Source: Roseateles amylovorans
GTDB taxonomy: Bacteria > Pseudomonadota > Gammaproteobacteria > Burkholderiales > Burkholderiaceae_C
Length of the DNA: 64,000 nucleotides
Direction of reading: 5' to 3'
NCBI RefSeq assembly: GCF_025398155.2
Contig: NZ_CP104562.2
Span: 310,001 to 374,000, forward strand
The notes under the pieces were generated by a model. It was not told the DNA's origin and did not search any database. It worked only from the letters and a program-made list of their open reading frames with translations. Below are positions 25,753 to 35,200 of the stretch, one piece after another. Numbering within the stretch: position 1 is the stretch's first letter; each line of letters starts with the position of its first letter. The position numbers and the translations under genes are program-made.

Positions 25753-26133
25753 ATGGCCCGCTCGTCTGCCCCTGAAGTTGCTCCGTCCGAACCCGTGTTG
25801 AAGCTGCGTGTTCGGCTGACCGTGGGCGAGCTGATCGCGGTCGGGCCCGGCAAGATCGACCTGCTGGAGGCGCTGGACGCGACCGGCTCCATCACCGCTG
25901 CGGCCAAGTCCCTGGGCATGTCGTACCGTCGGGCCTGGCTGCTGATCGACGAACTCAACCGATCGCTGCGCGCGCCCGCCGTGGCCACCGCGGCCGGCGG
26001 CGCGCAGGGCGGCGGCAGTGTGCTGACCGAAGACGGCCGCACGCTGGTCCGGCTCTATCGGCAGATCGAAGCGACGGCGTTGCAAGCGGCGGCGGCGGAT
26101 ATCCAGGCGCTGAAGCAGATGCTGGCGCCCTGA
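25753..26133 (+). CDS. ModE-like winged-helix regulator without molybdate-binding domain
   Basis: About 126 residues. The part LLEALDATGSITAAAKSLGMSYRRAWLLIDELN (residues 35-67) is the ModE/LysR-type helix-turn-helix, followed by a wing. It ends in a helix, with no TOBE/MOP domain; full ModE is about 260 residues and binds molybdate through two such domains. A TGTAAT box lies seven bases before the ATG at 25753, so this start and a leaderless mRNA are preferred over the ATG at 25744. It lies 4 kb from modABC and is the likely regulator of that operon (inference). Confidence 0.8.
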   Translation: MARSSAPEVAPSEPVLKLRVRLTVGELIAVGPGKIDLLEALDATGSITAAAKSLGMSYRRAWLLIDELNRSLRAPAVATAAGGAQGGGSVLTEDGRTLVRLYRQIEATALQAAAADIQALKQMLAP

Positions 26134-26198
26134 GGGGCGCTCACGTCGGACTGCCACGCGGCTCGATGGAGACCGACTCTCTGTGCATACTGGTGTGC

Positions 26199-26678
26199 AT
26201 GGCCCAAGTCGAACGTCCCCTGGTTGAACCCGGCAGTGTGCTGCGCACCTTCACCGAGGCAGAAGCTGCCGCGTTGACGGAGGACTGGCTGGGCGTGTTC
26301 CGTCCCAATCGCGAAGGCAGCAATGTGCGCCGCTACCTGTGGCATGTCTTCGGCGGTCTGGGGGACAACTACGCCAGTTGTTCCGGTGACGCCGCGCTGG
26401 CGGCCTACGCCCAACGAGAGGCGCCCGAGTATTTGGTGCTGTCGAATGACCGCAGGTTGGCCTTTGCGACCGACCGGCGTCCGGAACGGATCGCCCTGTC
26501 GGACTGCCTGGTCTTTCCGCCGAATTTCGCGTGGACGATGGCCTTCACCCACGAGGACGGCTGGCTGGGGCCGTTCTTCGCTACCCATCCCGATGGGGCT
26601 CGATTGGATGCGGCCAATCTGGCGCAGATCCGCAAGCGGCGAGAGGTGGCGATGGCCAAGGCGAAGGGGTGGCGTTGA
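26199..26678 (+). CDS. Uncharacterised protein, DUF4275-like
   Basis: A 159-residue soluble protein. The YLWHVFGGLGDNYASCSGDAALAAY segment and the later DCLVFPPNFAWTMAFTHEDGWLGPFF segment resemble the DUF4275 family, which has no known function. The longer frame starts at 26166, but a CATACT box at 26186-26191 ends seven bases before the ATG at 26199, and there is no ribosome-binding site. It stands alone between the ModE-like gene and the tautomerase. The family assignment is by eye and tentative. Confidence 0.55.
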   Translation: MAQVERPLVEPGSVLRTFTEAEAAALTEDWLGVFRPNREGSNVRRYLWHVFGGLGDNYASCSGDAALAAYAQREAPEYLVLSNDRRLAFATDRRPERIALSDCLVFPPNFAWTMAFTHEDGWLGPFFATHPDGARLDAANLAQIRKRREVAMAKAKGWR

Positions 26679-26830
26679 GAGGCCGGGGCTGCGAGTGAAT
26701 CTGTTCACAGTTCCTCAGCTTGGAGTCGCTTCACTTTGAGGCAGAGGCCCCCGACGCAGCGGGGCGCCGCGAAGTGAAGTCGGTGGCTGATGACGTGTGC
26801 CGTTTGATCGTCCCCCGACCCGTGAGGCCG

Positions 26831-27220
26831 CTACAGGTCGACTTTGAATCCCAGATCCAAATCGCAAGCCGCCTGACCGCCGCGCAATCCGAAGTCTTCG
26901 AGCGGCGGCGCATTCAGCAGGATGTTGATCTCCGCCGCCGGCAAACCGACCTCGGAGAAGCGCCTGACGATCGCTCGGTACAAGGCGCGCTTCGCTTGCA
27001 ACGATCGGCCCGGGAACATGTGCACCATGACCAGCAGGTACTCGGCGGTCTTGCCGCCCGGCACGCGGCAATGCGCGGCGCGGTGCTCCTGATATCGGAT
27101 GTCGTGATCATCATCAGGCACGCCCAGCGCTTCCTTCATGGCTTCATGCAGCGCGTCGATCAACGCGGACACCTCCGCGTCGGATCGGGGTCGATGTCCG
27201 TGAATGAAGCAGATGGGCAT
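26831..27220 (-). CDS. Tautomerase-superfamily protein
   Basis: A 129-residue protein that starts MPICFIHGHRPRS; removal of Met would expose Pro1, the general base of 4-oxalocrotonate tautomerase-like enzymes. It is about twice the length of the 62-residue 4-OT type, fitting the fused or MSAD/cis-CaaD-like size. Helix ALIDALHEAMKEALGVPDDDHDIRY and the KRALYRAIVRRFSEVGLPAAEINILLN segment fit the beta-alpha-beta fold. The substrate is unknown. The second Pro1-equivalent is not needed in this subgroup. Confidence 0.75.
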   Translation of the reverse strand: MPICFIHGHRPRSDAEVSALIDALHEAMKEALGVPDDDHDIRYQEHRAAHCRVPGGKTAEYLLVMVHMFPGRSLQAKRALYRAIVRRFSEVGLPAAEINILLNAPPLEDFGLRGGQAACDLDLGFKVDL

Positions 27221-27356
27221 GTCGAACCTGCGCAGTCTTGACGTGATTCGGCGACTCTAGCCCAGTCGATCGCCGATCGCCGATCGCGGTGCGCTGATCC
27301 ACCGAAGGCCGGGAACACCCCCAGTTGGTCAGTGAGGTCGATGAATCCCGACGTCG

Positions 27357-28751
27357 CTATCCCACGCACTTCCCACTCTGTCCGCCATGTCCAGACAACG
27401 GCGCCCCAGGCACCTCCAAGGCATAGTGCAGCGACACCAACTGCCACCCCTGCGGACCCAGCTGCCACTGCGTGCTGTTCACCCCCACGACGTCCGGCAC
27501 CGCCTGTGCGGAATCACGGCGTGATTCCACCACGCTGTAGACCTCGGCGTGCCCTGCATAACGGCGCAGTTCCCTGTGAATCTCGCATTCATGCAGGGCT
27601 CGCGGAGACGGCTTGCCCACTGCGGCGACGAATGCCTCTGCCGTCCAACTGCGGGCCTGCAACTCGCTGACCCGCGCATTCCATTGCTGACTCCACACCC
27701 GCGCCTCCGGATGCATCAGCGTGCTCAGCCGTTGGATGTCTGCAGGTTCACCCGCCGCATGACCGAACGATTGCCACAGCGCGGAGACTTGCGCCTCCAA
27801 GGCGGCGCGGCTGAATGCCTGCGCCTCTGGCCCGAGCGCCTCCAGCAGTGCCGGCCAGCTCACACGATAGACCTGCGCCAGCCCGGCCACCACACCCGGG
27901 ACGGGTCGCGTGGAGGCGAAGAGCAGCCAGCGTCCGTCGGAAGTGATCGACGGCGTGAACTCGAAACCGGCGCCGTTGATCGGCGCCGGCAAACGCAATG
28001 CGGGGCCGAACCGCTCGCCGATGCGCTCGGTCATATAGAGGTCACCCCCGCCTTCGCTCCCGTCGCGGTTGCTCCACCAGACCGCATGGCGACCATCCGG
28101 ACTGAGCGTGAAATCGCTGTTGGCCACGCCGTCATTGATGGGTGAGGGAAGGGCGCGCGGCGGGGCGGTCTCATCGTCGTCCACACGGTAGATGGACAGC
28201 TTGCCTGGACCGCCCGCGCGCGACGAGGCGAAGTACAAGCGCTTGCCGTAACGCTCCGGACCGAGTTCCTGTCGCGGGCTTTGCAGCGCCTCGGCCAGTC
28301 GACGCGGCGACGTCCATCGGCCCGTGTCTGCATTCGTCAGCGTGGCTTCAAACAGATCAAGATCATCGCCGCGGACCGCGCCTTCCGCGCTGAGCCGATT
28401 GGAGACGAAGGTCAATGTCTTGCCGTCCCCGGACAGATGCGGGTCCGAATCGCGCCATCGGGCATCGGAGAACGGCAGGGGTTCCGGTGCGCGCCAGCCT
28501 CCAGCGGAATCCCGTCGCTGCCACAGGAGTTGAGAGGACTTGAATCCGGCCGCCGAACGCGCGAAGACGCGCAGGGTCGTCGTTTCCTGCAGGTTGTAGG
28601 TCTGCAGTTGCGGGTCTGCCCCGGGCAGCTCGACCCGTTCGATGACCAGTGTGGCGGCGGTCGCTGCTGGCGCCGCGGCGACCTCTGTGGGCAGGCTCTG
28701 CATCGCCGCCAGGAGGATCAGAATCGATGGACTCGGTGCGCGTGCAAGCAT
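27357..28751 (-). CDS. Exported beta-propeller (PD40) protein with C-terminal NTF2-like domain
   Basis: A 464-residue protein with a signal peptide (residues 1-27, ending VAAAPA). Four or more PD40/TolB-type repeats are visible: SDPHLSGDGKTLTFVSNR, GKRLYFASSRAGG, DFTLSPDGRHAVWWSNRDG and TPSITSDGRWLLFASTRP. The last 130 residues (LWQSFGHAAGEPADIQRLSTLMHPEARVW up to GWQLVSLHYALE) look like a SnoaL/NTF2-like fold. I do not know a named family with this fusion. It is presumably periplasmic and may bind protein or a ligand. The TolB box and other Tol genes are absent nearby. Confidence 0.65.
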   Translation of the reverse strand: MLARAPSPSILILLAAMQSLPTEVAAAPAATAATLVIERVELPGADPQLQTYNLQETTTLRVFARSAAGFKSSQLLWQRRDSAGGWRAPEPLPFSDARWRDSDPHLSGDGKTLTFVSNRLSAEGAVRGDDLDLFEATLTNADTGRWTSPRRLAEALQSPRQELGPERYGKRLYFASSRAGGPGKLSIYRVDDDETAPPRALPSPINDGVANSDFTLSPDGRHAVWWSNRDGSEGGGDLYMTERIGERFGPALRLPAPINGAGFEFTPSITSDGRWLLFASTRPVPGVVAGLAQVYRVSWPALLEALGPEAQAFSRAALEAQVSALWQSFGHAAGEPADIQRLSTLMHPEARVWSQQWNARVSELQARSWTAEAFVAAVGKPSPRALHECEIHRELRRYAGHAEVYSVVESRRDSAQAVPDVVGVNSTQWQLGPQGWQLVSLHYALEVPGAPLSGHGGQSGKCVG

Positions 28752-28931
28752 GGCATTCGGGGCTGCAGTCAGGGTGCATGGATGCTAGAAGCGCAGCCAA
28801 GACCTGACCCCGTCATGCGATGAAGCCGGCGAAACAGGACGTCAAGACGGCCTGTCGCGGATGAGATGCGGCGCGCTCACGATGGAACGCCAGCGCGTGG
28901 GCGATGTCGCCGGGTGGTCAACGAGGCCGCG

Positions 28932-29297
28932 TCACTCGTCAAGAAACTTCCACGTGTCCGCCCCATCGAACCGGCGGACCCGTACCGACGCCATCAGTGC
29001 CCGATCGAAATTGGCCAGATGCACACCGTGCCGTGCCCCGGGCTCCAGCGACGTCGGCTCCCAGTGCGTCACGCAGCCGCAATGCTTGCAACGGATCGTG
29101 CGAAGAGTCTTGTCGCCCTGGACATAGGACTCCGTCGATTCGGGATGGCCTTCGATCGTCACCGTTCCGAACTCGAAGTACACCCACGGTCCCCCGATCC
29201 GGCGGCAGAGGGAGCAGTTGCAGTCGGTGGCGACCTCGGGCGTCGACGGGAGCGTGAGTCGGACCGCGCCGCAGTGGCACGCGCCTTGATGCGTCAT
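28932..29297 (-). CDS. GFA / CENP-V family zinc protein
   Basis: A 121-residue protein of the glutathione-dependent formaldehyde-activating fold. Zinc ligands are clear: GACHCGAVRL (CxC) near residue 7, CNCSLCRR (CxxC) near 33, and CKHCGCVTHWEP near 75. The family includes S-hydroxymethylglutathione synthase-like proteins, but most members are of unknown function. The ATG at 29297 has a GGGAG site upstream and gives the natural N-terminus MTHQGACHCG. The gene is divergent from the adjacent GNAT acetyltransferase with 100 bases between. Confidence 0.88.
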   Translation of the reverse strand: MTHQGACHCGAVRLTLPSTPEVATDCNCSLCRRIGGPWVYFEFGTVTIEGHPESTESYVQGDKTLRTIRCKHCGCVTHWEPTSLEPGARHGVHLANFDRALMASVRVRRFDGADTWKFLDE

Positions 29298-29397
29298 GAG
29301 GAACTCCCCGAGGAAGGACAGTGTCGGTAGCCTACTATCGCCACAGGCCGTATCGCAAGCCTTCCTGTACCTGATGTCAAACGCTGCCTCTGCATCC

Positions 29398-29823
29398 ATG
29401 AATTCCGCGTATACCGTTTCCCTGCAAATTCCCTCCGCTGCCACCTATGCCCGATTGCGGACTGAATCCGGACTGAGCGGCAAGTCCGCCGAGGCCGCCG
29501 CGCGCGGCCTGCCTCGGTCCCTCTTCGCCGTGCAGATCCTTCTCGACGGCGAGCCCGTCGGCATGGGGCGGGTCATCGGAGACGGGGGATGCTTCTACCA
29601 AGTGGTCGACATCTGCGTGCTGCCGTCTCACCAGGGCAAAGGACTGGGCAAGGTCATCATGGCCGAGATCATGAAGTTCCTCGACAGCGACGTGCCCGCC
29701 ACCGGCTATGTCAGCCTGATCGCCGACGGTGAGGCGCAGAACCTCTATGCGCAGTTCGGCTTTGTGCTCACTGCACCGCGCTCGGTGGGGATGGCCTGGC
29801 GCCGGCAGCCCAGGTCTGTCTAG
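29398..29823 (+). CDS. GNAT family N-acetyltransferase
   Basis: A 141-residue acetyltransferase. The core runs VGMGRVIGDGGCFYQVVDICVLPSHQGKGLGKVIMAEIM, with the acetyl-CoA loop QGKGLG, and the C-terminal part is IADGEAQNLYAQFGFVLT. Members close to this sequence act on small amines or spermidine-like substrates, but the target is not clear here. A second possible start is the ATG at 29374. A TACTAT box at 29333-29338 may be its -10 element. Confidence 0.85.
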   Translation: MNSAYTVSLQIPSAATYARLRTESGLSGKSAEAAARGLPRSLFAVQILLDGEPVGMGRVIGDGGCFYQVVDICVLPSHQGKGLGKVIMAEIMKFLDSDVPATGYVSLIADGEAQNLYAQFGFVLTAPRSVGMAWRRQPRSV

Positions 29824-29959
29824 TGCTGCTGGAGGCTCAGCACGCCGTCGACTGCGGCCGTGACGTCCCGCGTCGGTCGATCTGAATGACTGCTGAGTCC
29901 CCCACTGCGCGCGGCTCGCCCAGCGGTCCTGCCTCCGCTTCACCCCGTCGCCCACCTAC

Positions 29960-29979
29960 CGTCATATCCTGCGATATAT
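29960..29979. promoter_or_regulatory. Mo-box-like site upstream of modA
   Basis: CGTCATAT (29960-29967) and CGATATAT (29972-29979) resemble ModE half-sites (CGnTATAT), and ATATC-N4-GATAT (29964-29977) is an inverted repeat inside them. It is 40 bases before modA, in a region that is otherwise GC-rich. The ModE-like protein encoded 4 kb upstream is the natural ligand. No experiment or alignment was available to confirm it. Confidence 0.5.
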
Positions 29980-30019
29980 TGCGCCACCATCCGACCCACC
30001 TGCTGTCGCCGGGGCTTTC

Positions 30020-30790
30020 ATGTCGCTCAATCGTTCGCTGTCCTTGGCGCGTCGCGCCTGTGTGCTGGCCGTCGCTGCGCTGTCGTTCGGCGCAGCGCAG
30101 GCCGCCGACCTGACGGTCTCCGCCGCAGCCAGCCTGACCAACGCCTTCCGCGACCTGGCCCCGGCGTTCGAGGCCGCCCATCCCGGCACCCGGGTGCAGT
30201 TCAACTTCGCCGCCTCCGACGCGTTGCTGGCGCAAATCGCCAAAGGCGCGCCGGTGGACGTGTTCGCGTCCGCCGACCAGGAGACGATGGATCGTGCACG
30301 ACAGCAAAAGCTGCTGGTCGACGGGACCCGCCTGAACTTCGTCAGCAATGCGCTGGTGGTGATCACGCCGGCCGAGGGCGGGCTGTCACTCAAGTCTCTG
30401 ACTGAGCTGCAGCAAGCGGCCGTCAAGCGCGTGGCCATCGGCAAGCCGGACGGGGTGCCCGCCGGGCGTTATGCCAAGGGCGCGCTCGAGGCCGCCCGGC
30501 TGTGGACCGCGATCGAACCCAAGGCCGTCTATGCGCAGAACGTGCGGCAGGCGCTGGATTACGTTTCCCGCGGCGAAGTGGAGGCCGGCTTCGTCTACGC
30601 CACCGATGCGCTGGTGTTCAAGGACAAGGCCCGCATCCTGTTCCAGGTGCCGACCGAGACCCCCATCTCCTATCCGATCGCCGCCGTGGCGGGCGGCCCC
30701 AATGCGGCCGGGGCGAAGCAGTTCATCGACTTCGTCCGTTCTCCCGCCGGTCAGGCGGTGCTGGCCAAGTACGGCTTCGGCAAGCCCTGA
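30020..30790 (+). CDS. modA: Molybdate ABC transporter, substrate-binding protein
   Basis: A 256-residue periplasmic molybdate/tungstate-binding protein. The signal peptide ends at AQA near residue 28, and the mature chain begins ADLTVSAAASLTNAFRDLAPAFE, the classic ModA start. The oxyanion-binding residues (Ser in SAAASL, then ASADQETMDRA and IGKPDGVPAGRYAK) are conserved. It feeds ModB and ModC for molybdenum cofactor synthesis. It is first in the operon, with a Mo-box-like site upstream and modB 40 bases downstream. Confidence 0.95.
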   Translation: MSLNRSLSLARRACVLAVAALSFGAAQAADLTVSAAASLTNAFRDLAPAFEAAHPGTRVQFNFAASDALLAQIAKGAPVDVFASADQETMDRARQQKLLVDGTRLNFVSNALVVITPAEGGLSLKSLTELQQAAVKRVAIGKPDGVPAGRYAKGALEAARLWTAIEPKAVYAQNVRQALDYVSRGEVEAGFVYATDALVFKDKARILFQVPTETPISYPIAAVAGGPNAAGAKQFIDFVRSPAGQAVLAKYGFGKP

Positions 30791-30830
30791 ACCGCCCTCG
30801 TCGCCCACACTGACGGAGCATTGACCCCTC

Positions 30831-31499
30831 GTGGAACCTGCCTGGATCGCGCTGGCGCTGTCGCTGAAGGTGGCTGGTTGGGCGACGGCGCTCAACCTGG
30901 TGCTGGGCGTGGGCGCGGGCTACGCATTGGCCCGATGGCGCTTTCCAGGGCGTGAGCTGCTGGACGCCCTCCTGACCCTGCCCATGGTGCTGCCGCCGAC
31001 GGTGCTGGGCTACTACCTGCTGGTGGTGATCGGCAAGCGGGGCTGGCTGGGCGCCTGGCTGTGGGAGCATTTGGGCATCAACCTGATCTTCACCTGGCAG
31101 GGCGCGGTGATCGCCGCCACCATCGTGGCCTTCCCGCTGGTGATGAAGTCCGCACGCGCCGCTTTCGAAGGCGTCGATCCGCAATTGGAACGAGCCGCAC
31201 GGGTGCTGGGCCTGGGCGAATGGGCGCTGTTCTTCCGCATCACCTTGCCGATGGCCTGGCGCGGCGTCATGGCCGGTGTGCTGCTGGCCTTTGCCCGCGC
31301 GCTGGGCGAGTTCGGCGCGACCTTGATGGTCGCCGGCAGCATTCCGGGCAAGACACAGACGCTGTCGGTCGCCGTGTATGAGGCGGTGCAGGCCGGGCAG
31401 GACGACACCGCCAATCTGCTGGTGCTGATCACGTCGCTCACCTGCGTGGCGGTGCTGCTGATCGCCGGACGCCTGGGCGGGGCGAGGGTGCATCCATGA
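30831..31499 (+). CDS. modB: Molybdate ABC transporter, permease
   Basis: A 222-residue permease with five or six membrane segments. The conserved motifs are LPMVLPPTVLGYYLLVVIGKRGWLG and the EAA loop with GEWALFFRITLPMAWRG, then RALGEFGATLMVAGSIPGKTQTLSVAVYEAVQAG. It forms a homodimeric channel in the inner membrane. The GTG start at 30831 has GGAG 12 bases upstream. Its stop overlaps modC by four bases (ATGA). Confidence 0.95.
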   Translation: MEPAWIALALSLKVAGWATALNLVLGVGAGYALARWRFPGRELLDALLTLPMVLPPTVLGYYLLVVIGKRGWLGAWLWEHLGINLIFTWQGAVIAATIVAFPLVMKSARAAFEGVDPQLERAARVLGLGEWALFFRITLPMAWRGVMAGVLLAFARALGEFGATLMVAGSIPGKTQTLSVAVYEAVQAGQDDTANLLVLITSLTCVAVLLIAGRLGGARVHP

Positions 31500-32179
31500 G
31501 CTTCGACGTCAGCATCCGCAAGCGCGTCGTCGGCGGCGATCGCAGCTTCGAGCTGGCGGTCGCGTTCCGGACCGATGCGCGCCGCACCGTGATCTACGGG
31601 CCGTCCGGTGCCGGCAAGAGCCTGACGCTGCAGGCCATCGCCGGACTGCTCAAGCCCGATGAGGGCACGATCGCGGTCGATGGCCAACCGGTCTTCGACA
31701 GCGCGACACAGGTGGACGTGCCGGCGCGAGCGCGACGCCTGGGCTATCTGTTCCAGGATTACGCCCTGTTCCCCAGGCTCACCGTTCGGCAGAACATCGC
31801 CTTCGGCCTTCAGCGCGGCTGGCTGAATCCGGGCCGCCACGGCGGCGGCGAGGCGGTCGATCGTTGGTTGCAGGCTTTCGAGCTGGAACACGTGGCGCAG
31901 CAGCGGCCGCATCAGTTGTCCGGCGGTCAACGCCAGCGCACCGCGCTGGCCCGCGCGCTGGTCAATCAGCCTCGGGCGCTGCTGCTGGACGAGCCGTTCT
32001 CGGCGCTCGATCCGGAGCTGCGGGATCGGATGCGCGGCGAGCTCGACGCCTTGCTGGACCGCATCGGCATCCCCATGCTGATGATCACCCACGACCCCGA
32101 GGACCTCGCGCGATTCGGTGACCACCGCATCATGCTGCGGGACGGCGTGGTGCGAGCCCCCGCACCCTCCGATCGTTAG
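31496..32179 (+). CDS. modC: Molybdate ABC transporter, ATP-binding protein (short form)
   Basis: A 227-residue ATPase: Walker A GPSGAGKSLT near residue 38, signature LSGGQRQRTALARAL, Walker B LLLDEPFSALDPELR, switch His in LMITHDPEDLARF. Typical ModC has about 350 residues with a C-terminal MOP/TOBE domain that binds molybdate and shuts transport; this protein stops after the nucleotide-binding domain. That feedback is therefore absent unless ModA supply or a separate protein does it. The frame is intact, so this is a real short form rather than a truncation by mutation as far as one sequence can show. Confidence 0.93.
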   Translation: MSFDVSIRKRVVGGDRSFELAVAFRTDARRTVIYGPSGAGKSLTLQAIAGLLKPDEGTIAVDGQPVFDSATQVDVPARARRLGYLFQDYALFPRLTVRQNIAFGLQRGWLNPGRHGGGEAVDRWLQAFELEHVAQQRPHQLSGGQRQRTALARALVNQPRALLLDEPFSALDPELRDRMRGELDALLDRIGIPMLMITHDPEDLARFGDHRIMLRDGVVRAPAPSDR

Positions 32180-32209
32180 CCCGCAGACCGGGGACGCTCC
32201 GACGCCTGC

Positions 32210-35200
32210 TCAAGGCGGTGGATATTGCGCCGCGGTGCGTTGCCCTTCCACGCCGATGCTGCGCTGCAGCCTCACGCCGAAGTTCCATCCCAGGGTGCGC
32301 TGCTCACGACCCTTCTCCCGCACGATCAGCATCAGCGGTCGCCAGGTCGAATCCTGCTGCATCGTGCGGTCCGCATTGGCGCGTGCTTCGGCCGCGCCTT
32401 GGGCGTCGTCGCGCAGCGTGGCCAAGCCCTCCAGCGCCCGGAAGGTGTCGATCCAGGCGGCGGCTTGCGGGCGCATCGAGAAGTTGACGTTGTACTGGCA
32501 CAGCCGGCTGTCCTGTCCGAGCTGGCGCACCTGGGCCTCGAAATCGTGCAGCAGGGCGGCCGCCTTTTCGCGGTTTTCCGGTGTGTTCTTTTCGCCGGTT
32601 GCATCCGGGGCCAGGGTCTCGACGCCGCGGGCGATCCAGTCGTCCCGGTGGCGCTCGATGCTGGTCAGCATCTCGGCCGGTGTGCTGTAGTGACGATCCA
32701 GGTCGGCGTCCTGCTTGCCGCCGATGGTGAACGGCGACACCGCATGTTTCTCCAGGTTCCAGAACACATCCCGGTTGGCGTCGATCAAGCCCGGCATGCC
32801 GCCGCCGGCGATGGCGCCGTGTCGGCCCTCAGGTCCGAGTTTCACTTCCGACGGATTCGCCGGCGTGAGGGTGTTGATCTGAACGCCGACGGAAACCTTC
32901 TGCTGCGCGGTGTCGCCCTTGTCCGCCGTCACGCGGATATGGCCGCCGTGCTCGGTGCGCGACTCGGCGATGCGCTCCGCTTTGAGCGCCGCGCCCGCGC
33001 TGACGCCGACGCGGTAGGTGCTCCCGTCGCCGCCGGACAGCTTCAGATTGGCGCCGGCACTGACCCGTGAGACGAAGCTGCGGGTGAGGCTGTCGCCCTG
33101 GATCTCGCCCAGGCTGACCTTCGGATGACGGTCCAGCACCGCCTCCAGCGGCCCGGCGTAGGGCGTGCCGCCGGCGGGATGCACCTGGTCCCAGCGGACC
33201 CAGCTGTCCAGCACGCCGAGCATCTCCTGGCGCAGCTCGTCATCCTTGCCGCGCTGACGGAACAACCGCAGGATGGTGCCTTCGGTCTGTTGGTGCTGGC
33301 GACTCATCTTCTCGGTCGCGCTGACCTGTGCCTTCACCACGCCGGGCAGATCCGGCCCGGCGGCCACGCCCACGGTGGCTTCCGGTCCGCTGGTGCGTGC
33401 ACTGCCCAGCGAGATCTCCATGCCCAGGATCGGCATGAAGGCCTGGAAGAAGGCCTCCTCCTTGCGCGACCAGCCGGCAGACAGCACCGGCGAGACGACC
33501 GGGGAAGGCACGCTGTAGGGCAGCGAGGGCAGACCGCCGCCGACGATGCCGCCCCCGGAGAGCTTGACCTTGTCCCGTAACTGCATCGACAGCAGGATGG
33601 GCTCGAAGTAGCGCACCACATCCTCCTTGCTGCGAAACCGCTGCTGACGCGCCATGTCGGCGGCGGCGTGGGTGGCCACGTCGTGGGTCAGGACCTCGTG
33701 TCGCTCGGCTGGTGCGGCATCCGCCAAGGTCAGCTTGAGATGGTCGATCACCGCGCGCAGTGCCTGCGTCGCGTCCGCGCCGTCGGCAGCCAGCTCCTCG
33801 AACAGCGGCGGGAGCGTGTGATGACGGTCGGGCTTGTGCAGCCGACGTCGGCCCTCGGTCGACGGGGGATGCTCCAGCGCATGCGTCGCCGCACGCAGCG
33901 CCGAACCCTCGCTGCCCTTGAGCGTCCATTGAGACGGATGTCCCTGCTGCGCGGCCCGCTCTGCCAGGGCCTGGGTGGCCGCCGCGAAGGCACGAGCGTC
34001 GGGCGCGGCCACGCCGGCAGCGGTCAGGTCCTGCGCCAGGCCGGAACGGGCCCAATCGGCCAGCGCACCCGCCGTCTTGCGCACGCCGCTGTCGGCCTGA
34101 CTGCGATGCGTCGTCATGCCGAAGCTCTCGGCGATGGCAGTGGCGCGCTGGAGTCCGCCCGAGGTGAAAGGCGTCTTGTGCCGATGCGGCGTCATGGCGC
34201 GCTTCAGCCAGGACGCCGACGGCTGTTCACGCACCACCCATTCGGTAATCGCTTTCTTCATCCGGTCGTCGTGGCGGGCAAAGGGGGAGCCCTCGGCATT
34301 CGAGACGCAACCGTTTCGAACCGCGTGATAGGCCGCCCGATCCACGCTGGAGACAGTGGCCACCGAGGAGGCGTCCACCGCGTCCGCAGGCAGTTGCCGC
34401 GCCACACGCTTGGCGCCGGCCAGCCAATGACGCACGGCGGCATCCGGCTCCGCCCGCTGCGCGGCATCGGCCGACCAGAAGGCCCGCATCGCCTGCAAGG
34501 TCTCGCTGTCCGGCATGCTGCCCGACGGGTGGCCGAGCAGGTGAACCACCTCCGCGCCGCGCGGCAGCACGCTGGCCTGACGAAGCAGGTTGTGCACATC
34601 GGCGTCGGCATCGGCGGCATCGGCCGATTCGGCGCCTGCGCCGTGAGCCGGCAGGTCGGCCACGTCCTGCATCCAGTCCCGTGCCGGACGCGATTGCAGC
34701 GCTTCGAGCAGCCGGTGTGCGCGGGCCGGGTCCCCCTGGCTCACCACCGACATCAGATCCGAGGCGATCTCCATCACGCCGATCGAGGGCAGGGCATCGG
34801 CGGACGGATTGGCGGGGCGTCGCTGCACGGCGTCCAGCAGGCGCGCGCCGAAGCGTTCGCTGTCGATACCGCCGGCGAACCCGCGGGGACGCTTCGCCTG
34901 GATCTGCAGCGCCTGTGCTTCTCGTGCATCGAACGCGGCCTTGGCGATCGCTGGATCCGGCACCTGGTCTGCGCTGGCGGCCAGCGCGAGCGAGGCCTGC
35001 AGCACGGCCGAGACGCCGGGTCCGGTGGTCTCGAGTTGCTGTCGCGCCGTGGCGGCCTCCGGCCTCAATGCGGCCACCTGTTCGGCGGCGGACGCGGCAT
35101 TCAGCCGTGCTGCATCGTGTGAGCGCGTCGCCGATTGCAACTGCGCGTTCGATTCCTGCAGTTGGGACTTCAAGCGCAGGAGGCGCGGAAGGGCGTCCGG

